From positions 54,043-118,042 of the forward strand of contig CBFCYE010000006.1 in NCBI GenBank assembly GCA_965602225.1: DNA of 64,000 bases, given 5' to 3'. The notes beneath the pieces were generated by a model. The model saw nothing but the letters and a program-made list of their open reading frames with translations. It ran no database searches and was not told the origin of the DNA. The position numbers and the translations under genes are program-made. Shown here piece by piece: positions 9,017 through 18,151 of this stretch; within the stretch, counting starts at the first letter, position 1, and every line of letters begins with the position of its first letter. The stretch comes from Tenderia sp965602225 (GTDB lineage: Bacteria; Pseudomonadota; Gammaproteobacteria; Tenderiales; Tenderiaceae).

Positions 9017-9547
9017 ATGAAAGCCCTGGAAAGAATCTTTGAATCCCTACTCTGGGACAGCCGCTTAATTGTCATCGTCGCGGTTATCACCAGCCTCATC
9101 ACAAGCCTGGCAATGTTTTATATCGCCACCGCCGACGCCTATTTTATGGTCAGCCATCTGGGCGAATACATCTCCCCAGAACTAAGCCAGGCAGCACGGG
9201 CCAGCCTACGTTCCACCACCGTCACTCACGTTGTTGAGATTGTCGATGGTTATCTGCTCGCCACCATACTGCTGATATTTTCCCTCGGCCTGTACGAGCT
9301 GTTTATCGGCAAGATAGAAAAGGCCGAGCAATCCGAAACATCTTCCAGTGTATTGCTGATTGAAAGTCTTGATGATCTCAAAAGCCGTCTGGCCAAGGTC
9401 ATCCTGATGATACTCATCGTCAAGTTTTTTGAGCATGCCATAGCGATGAAGTTTGAGGTTGCGATTGACCTGCTATACCTTGCAGGCGGCATCGCCCTGC
9501 TCGGCGTGGCCCTGTACGCAAGTCATGCTGCTGAGGGTCATAAGTAG
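9017..9547 (+). CDS. YqhA family (UPF0114) membrane protein
   Basis: This 176-residue protein starts with the family pattern FESLLWDSRLIVIVAVITSL and has about four transmembrane helices: near residues 16-38, 72-97, 120-140 and 148-168. The middle stretch LFIGKIEKAEQSE and the segment SLDDLKSRLAKVILMILIVKFFEH are typical of UPF0114. No biochemical function is established for the family. It sits 30 bases after the yihY-like gene and 28 bases before the GT-C/TPR gene, so the three may share transcription. Confidence 0.85.
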   Translation: MKALERIFESLLWDSRLIVIVAVITSLITSLAMFYIATADAYFMVSHLGEYISPELSQAARASLRSTTVTHVVEIVDGYLLATILLIFSLGLYELFIGKIEKAEQSETSSSVLLIESLDDLKSRLAKVILMILIVKFFEHAIAMKFEVAIDLLYLAGGIALLGVALYASHAAEGHK

Positions 9548-9575
9548 TTAACCTGACCAACAAGTTACATTCCAG

Positions 9576-11495
9576 ATGAATCCAGAAGCAAAAACCAACC
9601 TAACGGCTTTTGCCTTCATCCTGCTACTCATCAGCTGTAGCATCCTGGCCTTCTGGCCAGGCATTACAGGCCCCTTCCTTCTGGATGACAGCTCCAATCT
9701 GTCCTCAATGCAGAAAAATGGCGGCATCAAAGATGCCGTCAGCCTAGCAGCATATATATTCAATGACATCGCCTCTGCCTTTGGCCGACCTATATCCTAT
9801 CTAAGCTTCACAATAAACAGCCAAACCTGGCCAGCAGAACCTTACGCCTTCAAATACACCAACATCCTATTACATGCACTCAACAGCATTATCGTATTTG
9901 CGCTTTGTTTTATGCTGTTTAGCAAAATAGGCCACAAGCAAAGGCAGGCCTCATTAAGCATTGCCTTTCTGACGGCGCTACTGTGGGCTATTCATCCCAT
10001 GCAAATATCAACCGTACTCTACGTTGTGCAACGCATGAGCGAGCTTTCAGCGCTGTTCATCTTTTGCGGCGTATTAAGCTATATATATGGCCGAACCAAC
10101 TTCAACCATAACTCAGGTGCAGCATATACATGGATGAGTTGCGGAATTATTATCTTTGGTGGATTGGCATTTCTCAGCAAAGAAAATGGCGTACTTCTAC
10201 CACTACTAATCCTGGTCGTGGAAGCCACCTTACTCAGCAATATTCAACGGCCTAAATACTGGCGCTACTGGGCCATTCCATTTATCGCCATACCGCTGAC
10301 CGTTATTGCCATCTATTTCGGCACTATCATCAACAACAGTACAGCCCACTACATCTCACGGGATTTCACACTCTACGAGAGGCTGCTCACCCAAGCCAGG
10401 GTATTAATGGATTATCTTTATTACCTTGTACTGCCATTCCAAACCCCCAGCCTCTACCACGATGATTTCAGCATTTCCACAGGGCTGTTTAAGCCTTTTA
10501 CAACGCTACTCTCACTGATAACAATTGCAACGCTGCTATGGTTTGCGATACGTAACCGCTTAAAACAACCCGTCATTAGCTTTGCCATTCTATGGTTTTT
10601 TAGCGCACATCTGCTTGAATCAACATTCATTTCGCTGGAGATATACTTCGAGCATAGAAACTATATAGCCCTGTTAGGCCCGGCATTGGCCTTGGCATAT
10701 TACAACCACAAGCTAATCCAGAAACAAGCCATGCTCTACCTGCCCTTAACCGCCATCATCCTAATCAGTCTGATAGCTCTAAACCTAAAGCACAGCACAA
10801 CCTGGGGTGATGAACCGCAACTCGTAAGTGCATGGTCAACGCAACATCCAGAATCATTACGTAGCCAGAGACTATATGTAGACACACTTTTTCGAACGAA
10901 CAACAGCAAAACCGCAACTCAGCACTTACAAACAACCGTTAACAACTATCCAGACCACCTTGGAACCAAAGTGTTTAACACCACTGTCTCATGTCGCAAC
11001 AACACAGTAACTCGTGATGAGTTTTTCTCGCTGCTAGAACTAGCATCCAAGAGAAAAACTGATGACTCGGTATTGCCATCACTGAATAAATTATTTGAAA
11101 AGGTCCGTGATGGTTACTGCAAACAAATTTCTTTCCAAGGTCTAGAAAAGATAGTCGATACGCTACTCAGCAATAAAAGCATTGAACACAACATTAAGGG
11201 AAAGAGTTATCTTTATAGATTAAAAAGCGAGATTAACTTTCATCTTCGCCGTTTCGAGCCTACCAGTAACGCCCTCAAAATGGTTCTCGATATCTCCCCA
11301 TCAGTAGATACCGCAATCCGCCTGGCCCACCTCTACTCAGGTATCGGCGACTACAATGCCGCAGCCCGGCATCTCAAAACAGCAACTATCATCGACAAAC
11401 TACGCTCACCTCTTGCTTTTTCACAGCAGCAACTAATATCACAAGCACGAACAGAGATAGCTATACGGAAAGAAAATCAAGCAGCGCAACAATAA
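9576..11495 (+). CDS. GT-C-like polytopic membrane protein with C-terminal TPRs
   Basis: This 639-residue protein has about ten to twelve hydrophobic segments over residues 1-410. The first periplasmic loop carries an acidic pair (FLLDDSSN, near residues 37-44), which in GT-C glycosyltransferases is catalytic. A second family-like stretch is HPMQISTVLYVVQRMSEL near residue 140, as in bacterial relatives of TMTC O-mannosyltransferases. The last 220 residues are helical and TPR-like. I infer an enzyme that moves a sugar from a lipid carrier onto a protein at the periplasmic face. Donor and acceptor are unknown, and no glycan cluster is nearby. Codon use looks more A/T-rich than in its neighbours. 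Confidence 0.6.
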   Translation: MNPEAKTNLTAFAFILLLISCSILAFWPGITGPFLLDDSSNLSSMQKNGGIKDAVSLAAYIFNDIASAFGRPISYLSFTINSQTWPAEPYAFKYTNILLHALNSIIVFALCFMLFSKIGHKQRQASLSIAFLTALLWAIHPMQISTVLYVVQRMSELSALFIFCGVLSYIYGRTNFNHNSGAAYTWMSCGIIIFGGLAFLSKENGVLLPLLILVVEATLLSNIQRPKYWRYWAIPFIAIPLTVIAIYFGTIINNSTAHYISRDFTLYERLLTQARVLMDYLYYLVLPFQTPSLYHDDFSISTGLFKPFTTLLSLITIATLLWFAIRNRLKQPVISFAILWFFSAHLLESTFISLEIYFEHRNYIALLGPALALAYYNHKLIQKQAMLYLPLTAIILISLIALNLKHSTTWGDEPQLVSAWSTQHPESLRSQRLYVDTLFRTNNSKTATQHLQTTVNNYPDHLGTKVFNTTVSCRNNTVTRDEFFSLLELASKRKTDDSVLPSLNKLFEKVRDGYCKQISFQGLEKIVDTLLSNKSIEHNIKGKSYLYRLKSEINFHLRRFEPTSNALKMVLDISPSVDTAIRLAHLYSGIGDYNAAARHLKTATIIDKLRSPLAFSQQQLISQARTEIAIRKENQAAQQ

Positions 11496-11506
11496 ATAAC
11501 AACTAT

Positions 11507-12112
11507 TTATATGTAATAGGCTTTCGCGAGATTATTAAACAAGGCTCGACTCATACCAGTAATAGCAAGAAACCTTTCCAGCTCTTCAACCAGGGATGAA
11601 GCCTGATAAGACTCCTGCATAATCGCCACTGAATAACCAATCGCGCTGTTTATCGCAGTCAAGATCAAACCCAACTTAGCTGCATCCTCACGACACAGGC
11701 GTGTCACCAGCTTGATCAATTCACCCATGATCAAGGTCGCCGCCCCTTGCATAAACTCCACTGGCAGTTTCACTTTCACATGGACCATACCAACGTGATA
11801 CATCTTGCGGGCAAAGGCTTCATCAAAGGGGCCAGTGAATAAGGATTCCAGCCATTGTAGATGGCTCTGTTCAAGCGCACCTATCCTGCCCTCAAGAAAA
11901 GGCTGGGCCTTGGGAATTGTCTGTAACACCTCGTAAAAAGAAGCTGTCACCACGCCGAGATGGGGCTTGATCACATCACCAACTTTAAACAACACCGCTT
12001 CATGTTCAGGGGTGAAATTGGTCAAACATTTAGTCCGCGCAACCAGTTCCTCGAAATCCACCGCGCTGTCATCCATTACAACCTGGTCCATATCTATTCC
12101 CGATCTCTGCAT
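11507..12112 (-). CDS. Stand-alone protoglobin-domain protein
   Basis: This 201-residue soluble protein matches the protoglobin/globin-coupled-sensor fold. It has the helix pattern FTPEHEAVLFKVGDVIKPHL near residue 33 and the proximal-histidine stretch VGMVHVKVKLPVEFM near 112, where the His coordinates haem. There is no methyl-accepting, GGDEF or kinase domain attached, so it is either a free O2/NO binder or a sensor acting through a partner. The frame opens at 12112, but an ATG at 12091 (residue 8) has a GGGA upstream on the minus strand and may be the real start. It is convergent with the GT-C/TPR gene. Confidence 0.8.
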   Translation of the reverse strand: MQRSGIDMDQVVMDDSAVDFEELVARTKCLTNFTPEHEAVLFKVGDVIKPHLGVVTASFYEVLQTIPKAQPFLEGRIGALEQSHLQWLESLFTGPFDEAFARKMYHVGMVHVKVKLPVEFMQGAATLIMGELIKLVTRLCREDAAKLGLILTAINSAIGYSVAIMQESYQASSLVEELERFLAITGMSRALFNNLAKAYYI

Positions 12113-12138
12113 TTAAAAGAAAGGCATTCTAACAACAC

Positions 12139-12163
12139 AAAAACCACCTTGCGGTGGTTTTTT
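12139..12163 (-). terminator. Rho-independent terminator of fumC
   Basis: AAAAACCACC (12139-12148) and GGTGGTTTTT (12153-12162) form a ten-pair stem around TTGC, with a T run on either strand's 3' side. It lies between the end of fumC and the protoglobin gene, both on the minus strand, so it should end the fumC transcript. Confidence 0.8.
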
Positions 12164-12188
12164 ATGACAGTTTGATGACTATTGCTGA

Positions 12189-13583
12189 CTAGTCTATTTT
12201 TCCATCTCGCGCAGCTTTTAATACCAATGCATCAAAGGCATCCCCAGCCATCAGGCCACGCTCCTCAACGAGGTCACGCACAGCCCGACCACTCTTCTCT
12301 GATTCTTTAGCCACTTCAGCCGCCGCGGCGTAACCAATCTCAGTATTGAGCAGAGTTGCCAGACCAACACTGGCATGCAGGAATTCCTTGCAACGCTCTC
12401 TATCAACCTTCAAACCTTTTAGATTCTTTTCAGTCGCTGCGTTGACCGCATTGGTGAGCCAGTCCATAGCATCAAACAAGGCCGAGCCCATGGCCGGCAT
12501 CATTACGTTCAATTCCAGCTGACCGGCCTGCGTCATAAAACCAATCGCCGCATCCTGTCCCAAGACCTGATAACAGACCTGATTCAACATCTCGAACATC
12601 ACCGGATTGACCTTGCCCGGCATGATTGACGAACCGGGCTGCACCGGCGGCAACTGGATTTCACCCAGACCAGTACGCGGCCCTGAGGCCAGCAGACGCA
12701 TGTCGTTACTGATGCGAGTCAACTCCAGAGTGACATCACGTATGGCCGACGACAGACGCTGAATATCGTGCATGGATTGCATTTGCGCTGCCAGGTCATC
12801 AGCCGGACGTATCTTCTCACCCATCAAGCGAGCCAGTTCAGCGGCGACGCGCTGGGCATAATCCGGGGACGTGTTCAGACCGGTGCCGGCGGCACTGCCA
12901 CCCAGCCCCAGCTGACACAAGGGATCACGGCAAGCCTCCAACGATTTGGCTGCACGATGTAAGGTCCAGGCATAGGCGTTGAATTCACGCCCGAGAGTAG
13001 TTGGCACCGCATCCTGTAAATGGGTGCGGGCACTCTTGACCGTATCCTCTTCGGCAGCACCGATACGGGCATATTCATCGGCCATGCCATTGATAGCAGC
13101 AATCAGACGCGGCAACTTCACCAACGCCGTCAGGCGCAGGGCCGTCGGGATAGTGTCATTGGTGCTCTGCCCCATGTTGACATGATCATTGGGATTAACT
13201 GGCTTGTAGACACCCTTCTCACCCCCCAGGGCGACGTTGGCCAGATTGGCAACCACCTCATTACTATTCATATTGTGGCTGGTTCCGGCACCGGCCTGAA
13301 AGCGATCCACCACAAACTGTTCCAGATACTCACCTGCGAGAATCTTGTCACAGGCGTCTACAATCGCCTTAGTCTGCACATCATCGAGCCAGTCGGGCTG
13401 GTTATTGGCCACCGCAGCAGCACGTTTGATGCGCACATGCGCCATAACGAAATCGGGATCAGGGCAACGGCCACTAATAGGAAAATTGATCACTGCCCGC
13501 GCAGTCTGAGCCCCATACCAGGCATCCGCTGGCACCTGAATCTCACCCAGGCTGTCTTTCTCAATCCGATATTGCTCGCTCAC
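12189..13583 (-). CDS. fumC: Class II fumarate hydratase
   Basis: This 464-residue enzyme interconverts fumarate and malate in the citric acid cycle without an iron-sulfur cluster. The family signature GSSIMPGKVNP is present near residue 316, along with GQSTNDTIPTA near 135 and a TSHNMNSNEVVANLAN stretch near 103. The frame opens at a GTG at 13595, but a GTG at 13583 has GGAGG five bases upstream and gives the usual MSEQYRIEKDSLGE start, so I use that. A strong terminator follows. Length and motifs are as expected for FumC. Confidence 0.95.
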   Translation of the reverse strand: MSEQYRIEKDSLGEIQVPADAWYGAQTARAVINFPISGRCPDPDFVMAHVRIKRAAAVANNQPDWLDDVQTKAIVDACDKILAGEYLEQFVVDRFQAGAGTSHNMNSNEVVANLANVALGGEKGVYKPVNPNDHVNMGQSTNDTIPTALRLTALVKLPRLIAAINGMADEYARIGAAEEDTVKSARTHLQDAVPTTLGREFNAYAWTLHRAAKSLEACRDPLCQLGLGGSAAGTGLNTSPDYAQRVAAELARLMGEKIRPADDLAAQMQSMHDIQRLSSAIRDVTLELTRISNDMRLLASGPRTGLGEIQLPPVQPGSSIMPGKVNPVMFEMLNQVCYQVLGQDAAIGFMTQAGQLELNVMMPAMGSALFDAMDWLTNAVNAATEKNLKGLKVDRERCKEFLHASVGLATLLNTEIGYAAAAEVAKESEKSGRAVRDLVEERGLMAGDAFDALVLKAARDGKID

Positions 13584-13662
13584 ACAGGCCTCCACTATTG
13601 CTGTCCAGAAAATTGCTACAGTTTAAACCATCGGCGTGCCCGACCAAAGCTACACAATACAA

Positions 13663-13692
13663 TTGGCAACATGCCAAAAAGTAATCTAATGT
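13663..13692 (+). promoter_or_regulatory. Possible promoter with palindrome before acyP
   Basis: TTGGCA (13663-13668) and TAATGT (13687-13692) sit 18 bases apart ahead of the ATG at 13726. The -35 element is half of a perfect dyad, TTGGCA-ACA-TGCCAA (13663-13677), which could be an operator. This is a sequence match only. Confidence 0.3.
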
Positions 13693-13725
13693 TTAATTAC
13701 CTGAGTCAATTGGTGCGGGATTAAC

Positions 13726-13995
13726 ATGGAAATTTGTAAGCGATTTATTGTCTCTGGACGTGTCCAGGGTGTCTGGTATCGAGGCTCAACCCAACAACAA
13801 GCAAAAATCTTAGGGGTAAAAGGCTATGCTCGCAACTTACCTGACGGCAGTGTTGAGGTTGTGGCCTGCGGCTCAAATATAAAAGTCAATGAACTGCGCA
13901 GCTGGTTACTACAAGGCCCAAACAACGCCGAGGTCAGCACAGTACTGAGCGAGGATACTGAATACCGCAACCTAAAATCATTTGACACACTTTAA
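13726..13995 (+). CDS. acyP: Acylphosphatase
   Basis: This 89-residue protein hydrolyses the carboxyl-phosphate bond of acylphosphates. It has the family signature GRVQGVWYRGST with the catalytic Arg19, and GYARNLPDGSVEVVACG with the catalytic Asn37. The length matches the usual 90 or so residues. It is divergent from fumC and ends 31 bases before a small exported protein gene on the same strand. The C-terminus lacks the usual aromatic-rich ending but the catalytic core is intact. Confidence 0.9.
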   Translation: MEICKRFIVSGRVQGVWYRGSTQQQAKILGVKGYARNLPDGSVEVVACGSNIKVNELRSWLLQGPNNAEVSTVLSEDTEYRNLKSFDTL

Positions 13996-14026
13996 TAACG
14001 AACAGATAGGGCAAAGGAGTTTTAAC

Positions 14027-14398
14027 ATGGAGAAAAACACAATCTTCCTATGTGCTGGCTTGATTAGCGCAATTTTTTTCAGCCCTGTTTTTGCCAGCAA
14101 AAATGACGATGACGAAAAGCGAAAACCTTACCAAGAGCACTACAAACAACGTCATCAAATGAATATAGACATGATGCAAATGCTATCAGAGACCATGACT
14201 ATCTTGCGCGACATCAACCATCAACCCAGCAGCGAAGAAAAGGCTCGCCTAAGCGATATGATCAAACAACTTGACGAGATGATGGTGTCGCACAAGGAAA
14301 TGGCCGACAAGGCCGGCAAATACTATGAACGCGGCGCCGGCCACATGAGGGACAGTGAAGACAATGAGCGTCGTGATGGCCGCCACAGGGACTGGTAA
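14027..14398 (+). CDS. Small exported charged protein of unknown function
   Basis: This 123-residue protein begins with a signal peptide (MEKNTIFLCAGLISAIFF, then FSPVFA-SK), so it is probably periplasmic. The mature part is highly charged and helical, rich in Met, Lys, Asp and Glu, with MNIDMMQMLSETMTILRDIN near residue 43 and a basic/acidic tail. The start at 14027 is chosen because AAGGAG lies seven bases upstream; a longer frame from 13982 overlaps acyP and has no such site. Its stop abuts the stop of the convergent transglycosylase gene. I do not recognise a domain. The Met/His-rich character resembles small periplasmic metal-stress proteins only loosely. Confidence 0.65.
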   Translation: MEKNTIFLCAGLISAIFFSPVFASKNDDDEKRKPYQEHYKQRHQMNIDMMQMLSETMTILRDINHQPSSEEKARLSDMIKQLDEMMVSHKEMADKAGKYYERGAGHMRDSEDNERRDGRHRDW

Positions 14399-14965
14399 CT
14401 ACTGTCGGTACCAGCGCGTCCGTAGCGCCTCAAACACCTTATTAGGATATTTAAATTTACCCAGGCTGCCGTTGTAACGCCCCAGGGCACGGGTAAGATC
14501 TCCGCTTTCTTTATCCAGATAGTATTTGAGGATGGTACAACCCATACGCAGATTGGTCTCAACATGGAACAGATTGTCATCCGGGCGGCCAACCTCATTC
14601 AGCCAGAATGGCATGATCTGCATCAGCCCCTGCGCCCCCGCTACAGACAGGGCCCAGCGATCAAAATAACTCTCCACCTGAATCACTGCCAGCACCAGCT
14701 CTGGCGGCAGTTCGGCACGACTGGCCTCATAGTGAATGATCTTTAATAGCCTAAGTCTGTCGCCATCATCCGGCATCGACTTTTCCAGCCGCCGCGACAT
14801 ATCCAGCAACCACACCTCCGCCTCAAAGCGATCGGCAAAACTGTCGCTACTGGCGATGGCATCACGCAGCAATTGACGCAGCTTATCATCAGGCGGCTCA
14901 GGAACCGCCGCCTGTAACGGCTGCATTAAAAACAAAGACAGAAATATTATCGATAACCAGCGCAT
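14399..14965 (-). CDS. Lytic transglycosylase, SLT domain
   Basis: This 188-residue exported enzyme should cleave the MurNAc-GlcNAc bond in peptidoglycan to give 1,6-anhydro ends. The SLT core runs from about residue 75: LVLAVIQVESYFDRWALSVA has the catalytic Glu in QVES, then GAQGLMQIMP, and ALGRYNGS near the end. I place the start at 14965, where a signal peptide begins (MRWLSIIFLSLFLMQPLQA), instead of the longer frame from 15088. It lies 204 bases downstream of proS on the same strand. The small size puts it near the EmtA/MltE-like single-domain group. Confidence 0.87.
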   Translation of the reverse strand: MRWLSIIFLSLFLMQPLQAAVPEPPDDKLRQLLRDAIASSDSFADRFEAEVWLLDMSRRLEKSMPDDGDRLRLLKIIHYEASRAELPPELVLAVIQVESYFDRWALSVAGAQGLMQIMPFWLNEVGRPDDNLFHVETNLRMGCTILKYYLDKESGDLTRALGRYNGSLGKFKYPNKVFEALRTRWYRQ

Positions 14966-15168
14966 AACTCGTCTATAAACAGATTCCTGTCCCAGGGAAG
15001 CTCTGATTAATTCTGGGTTGAATCGATGATGAGATAAAATCATCCAGATCAAGGCACAAATCGCAGGTAATAGCGGGACTATTGCCAATATTTGTAACGA
15101 TGAGATGGGGGATTTTAGCCATTAGCGAACAATCCATGAATTAATTAGAGGGTCCCTAATATATCGAC

Positions 15169-16878
15169 CTAATTGATTTGTCCCTTGAGGAAATCAACAA
15201 TCTGATCCAGCGGGATAAACTGGTTGTCGCTGTCACGGCGGCCCTTATATTCCAGTTCAGCCTTGTCCAGCCCCTTCTCGCTAAACACTACCCGATGCGG
15301 AATACCGATCAATTCCATATCGGCAAACATCACCCCAGGACGCTCTTTGCGATCATCCAGCAAGACATCAAAACCAGCCGCCAGCAGCTCGTCATAGAGT
15401 TTTTCCACCGCTTCACGCAGACGTTGTGACTTATGCATGTTCAGCGGCAGCAGGGCAATCTGGAACGGCGCGATGGCCTCGGGCCAGATAATGCCGCGCT
15501 CGTCGTTATTCTGCTCAATGGCAGAGGCCACCAGCCGCGATACACCGATGCCGTAGCAACCCATGGTCATCACCACTGATTTACCCGATTCAGCCTGTAC
15601 CGTGGCCTTCATCGCCTCGCTGTATTTACGCCCCAACTGGAAGATGTGCCCGACCTCGATACCGCGTTTGATCTGCAATGTACCCTTGCCGTCTGGACTG
15701 CTATCGCCCTCGACCACATTGCGGATATCAACCACTATGCCTTCAGGCAGGTCACGGCCCCAGTTCACGCCAGTCAGATGTTTGCCATCCTGATTGGCAC
15801 CGCAGACAAAACCAGACAAATGGGCGGCGCTGCGATCGACAAACACCGGGCAGTTCAAACCAAGCGGGCCAACCGAGCCAGGCTCACAGCCAGCCGTGGC
15901 CTTGACCTGCTCAGGCGTAGCGAAGGTCAGAGGGGTCGCCACTTGCTCAAGCTTGTCGGCCTTAAGCTCGTTCAAGTCGTGATCGCCGCATAGCACCAGG
16001 GCCACCACACTGCCCTCCTCGGCACCTTGTACCAATAGAGTCTTGACGATTTGACTGGCAGCCACCTTCAAAAAGGTGCTGACCTCATCAATACTGTGCT
16101 GATTTGGGGTATCAATAGTCGTCATTTCGGCCGTTGCCGCCGCACGCTCACCCGCTGGCGCAACCGCCTCGGCCAGCTCGATATTGGCGGCATAATCCGA
16201 CTCGCTACTAAAGGCGATGGCATCTTCACCGGAATCAGCCAAGACATGAAACTCATGCGAAGCACTGCCACCGATAGCACCGGTGTCGGCCAGCACGGCA
16301 CGAAATTCCAGCCCCAGACGGGTGAAGATGCGCGAGTAGCTCTCGTACATCATCTCGTAGGTCTGTTGCAACGAGGCGTCATCGACGTGAAAGGAATAGG
16401 CATCCTTCATCAGAAACTCACGCGCCCGCATCACCCCAAAACGGGGCCGGCGTTCGTCACGAAATTTAGTCTGAATCTGATAGAAGGTGATGGGCAACTG
16501 TTTATAGCTGCGGATCTCGTTACGAACCAGATCGGTAATCACCTCTTCGTGGGTAGGACCAAAACAGAAATCACGCTCATGTCTATCCTGCAGGCGCAGC
16601 ATCTCCTCACCCATCTGCTCCCAACGGCCTGACTCCTGCCATAGTTCAGCAGGCTGCACCGCTGGCATCAACACCTCCTGCCCCCCTGAACGATTCATCT
16701 CTTCACGGACAATGGCCTCAATTTTACGCAGCACCCGCAAACCCATCGGCAGCCAGGTGTAGAGACCCGTTGCCAGCTTACGGATCATACCGGCACGCAA
16801 CATCAATTGGTGGCTGACCACTTCGGCGTCAGACGGGGTTTCTCTCAGGGTAGACAACAGGAACTGGGATGTGCGCAT
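15169..16878 (-). CDS. proS: Prolyl-tRNA synthetase, bacterial type with editing domain
   Basis: This 569-residue class II synthetase charges tRNA-Pro. Motif 1 is around GLRVLRKIEAIVREEMNRSG, motif 2 around FRDERRPRFGVMRAREFLMKD, and motif 3 around YGIGVSRLVASAIEQ. A YbaK-like insertion domain spans roughly residues 225-405 between motifs 2 and 3 and removes alanine mischarged on tRNA-Pro; its FLKVAASQIVKTLL and LCGDHDLNELK elements are visible. Length is close to the E. coli enzyme. The gene is divergent from the GRDP-like gene, 124 bases apart. Confidence 0.96.
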   Translation of the reverse strand: MRTSQFLLSTLRETPSDAEVVSHQLMLRAGMIRKLATGLYTWLPMGLRVLRKIEAIVREEMNRSGGQEVLMPAVQPAELWQESGRWEQMGEEMLRLQDRHERDFCFGPTHEEVITDLVRNEIRSYKQLPITFYQIQTKFRDERRPRFGVMRAREFLMKDAYSFHVDDASLQQTYEMMYESYSRIFTRLGLEFRAVLADTGAIGGSASHEFHVLADSGEDAIAFSSESDYAANIELAEAVAPAGERAAATAEMTTIDTPNQHSIDEVSTFLKVAASQIVKTLLVQGAEEGSVVALVLCGDHDLNELKADKLEQVATPLTFATPEQVKATAGCEPGSVGPLGLNCPVFVDRSAAHLSGFVCGANQDGKHLTGVNWGRDLPEGIVVDIRNVVEGDSSPDGKGTLQIKRGIEVGHIFQLGRKYSEAMKATVQAESGKSVVMTMGCYGIGVSRLVASAIEQNNDERGIIWPEAIAPFQIALLPLNMHKSQRLREAVEKLYDELLAAGFDVLLDDRKERPGVMFADMELIGIPHRVVFSEKGLDKAELEYKGRRDSDNQFIPLDQIVDFLKGQIN

Positions 16879-17002
16879 GGGGGGGGATTCTTCTCGGATT
16901 TAACAAAGGGCTGATTTTAGCTGGCCCAGAGACTTGATACCAGCACGAAAGATCAAGCCGCAGCTGCCGACACCTAAATAACAGGACACTCACGAGGACA
17001 CC

Positions 17003-17697
17003 ATGAGCTGGTTTTATATTCTTATCGCTATTGCCGCCGTTGCCAGCATCGTCTATTTCAAACGCCGTGGCAGCAAAAATAATCAATTAGCATTTATCGA
17101 TAACTACCGCTTTCACCCGGCAATACGCAAAAAGCTCGCCGCCAAACACACTCAGCTCAAAGACCAGCAACTCGACCTGGTCTTTGATGGCCTGCGCGAC
17201 TATTTCTACATCTGCAATCAGGCCAGCAACAAGATGGTCTCCATGCCCTCGCAGGTAGTGGACGACGCCTGGCACGAGTTCATCCTCTTCACCCGCGCCT
17301 ATCAGCAATATTGCAAAAAGGCCTTGGGACGTTATCTGCACCACACCCCAGCAGAGGCCATGAGTTCACCCACCTATGCCCAAGACGGCATTAAACGGGC
17401 CTGGCGACTGGCCTGCGCCAAGGATGAAATCGACCCAAAGGCACCACTTGTGCTGCCACTGCTATTTGGCATCGACGCCCGGCTCAATATCAAAATGGTT
17501 TCATATATAGCCCCGACTGCCGCAACCCCAACTCACCTAACTACGGCAGCGGCTACTGCGCCTCGCATATTGGTTGCAGTTCAGGCTGCGGCGGCGACTC
17601 GGGCGCACTACCCGGAAGCGGTGGCAGTGACGGTGGTTTTTTAGATGGCTTTGGCGATTCGGATGGCTGTGGTGGTGGGGGTTGTGGCGGGGATTAA
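17003..17697 (+). CDS. GRDP-like (glycine-rich domain) protein with apparent frameshift
   Basis: The start at 17003 has GAGG six bases upstream. The N-terminus is one membrane helix (residues 2-20), followed by the conserved block VDDAWHEFILFTRAYQQYCK...GRYLHHTP near residue 84, typical of GRDP-like proteins (PF07173). The frame as read stops at 17644 after an alanine-rich tail. The -1 frame from about 17494 instead gives NGFIYSPDCRNPN, a Cys/Gly-rich stretch and a GCGGGGCGGD ending with stop at 17695-17697, which is the tail expected for such proteins. One extra A in the AAAA run at 17492-17495 restores the whole protein. Either the gene is freshly broken or there is a one-base sequence error. 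Function of the family is unknown. Confidence 0.7.
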
Positions 17698-17784
17698 AAA
17701 AACACATCAGCCGAAACTAACATCTCGCTCGGATAGTTTAGAGCCTGGGCAACAATGAAACCGCCAATGGCGATTTCGAAACAA

Positions 17785-17970
17785 CTAGTCGCTAGTCGGT
17801 GACTCGAAAGAAACTATCTCACAGTTCTCGGCCATGTGTTCCTGCTCCAGCAGGTAGGCCAATAACTCATGGTCATCCCTGAATTGCAGCGGTGCTTCCT
17901 CCGATCGCCGCTGTTTACCGAAACCCACTTCATAGACTGACCGTTTACGTACATAGCTTTCACAAGACAT
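17785..17970 (-). CDS. Small hypothetical acidic protein
   Basis: This 61-residue frame encodes a polar protein with a basic N-terminal third (SYVRKRSVYEVGFGKQRRSEE) and an acidic rest, ending in SFESPTSD. A G-rich stretch (GGGGTG) lies about five bases before the ATG on the minus strand and could serve as a ribosome site. It stands alone between the GRDP-like gene and nadC. I recognise no domain. The amino-acid make-up is protein-like, but the case rests on the ribosome site and composition only. Confidence 0.4.
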   Translation of the reverse strand: MSCESYVRKRSVYEVGFGKQRRSEEAPLQFRDDHELLAYLLEQEHMAENCEIVSFESPTSD

Positions 17971-18151
17971 AACACACCCCCACGCGATATTGATGATTTA
18001 CTCTTTTGTTACAGGTCGACCCTGTCATCCATTACTTTAGACATTTGAGAAAAACACTCAAGCTCCTTATGAACATGGTTATTTTCAGCAAATAATCAGG
18101 ACGAATAGGCAGCGGCCACAAACAAAAACCAGCCACAAAAAACGGAGAATA

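Noticed and set aside
13020..13724. 234-codon open frame on the plus strand
   Set aside because: Antisense to the 5' part of fumC and runs into the acyP promoter region; codon pattern follows the opposite strand gene.
16051..16632. 193-codon open frame on the plus strand
   Set aside because: Antisense to proS, whose motifs are complete.
17492..17495. Programmed -1 frameshift site in the GRDP-like gene
   Set aside because: The sequence is a simple AAAA run in ATC AAA ATG and lacks a slippery X-XXY-YYZ heptamer. A single-base deletion explains it more simply.
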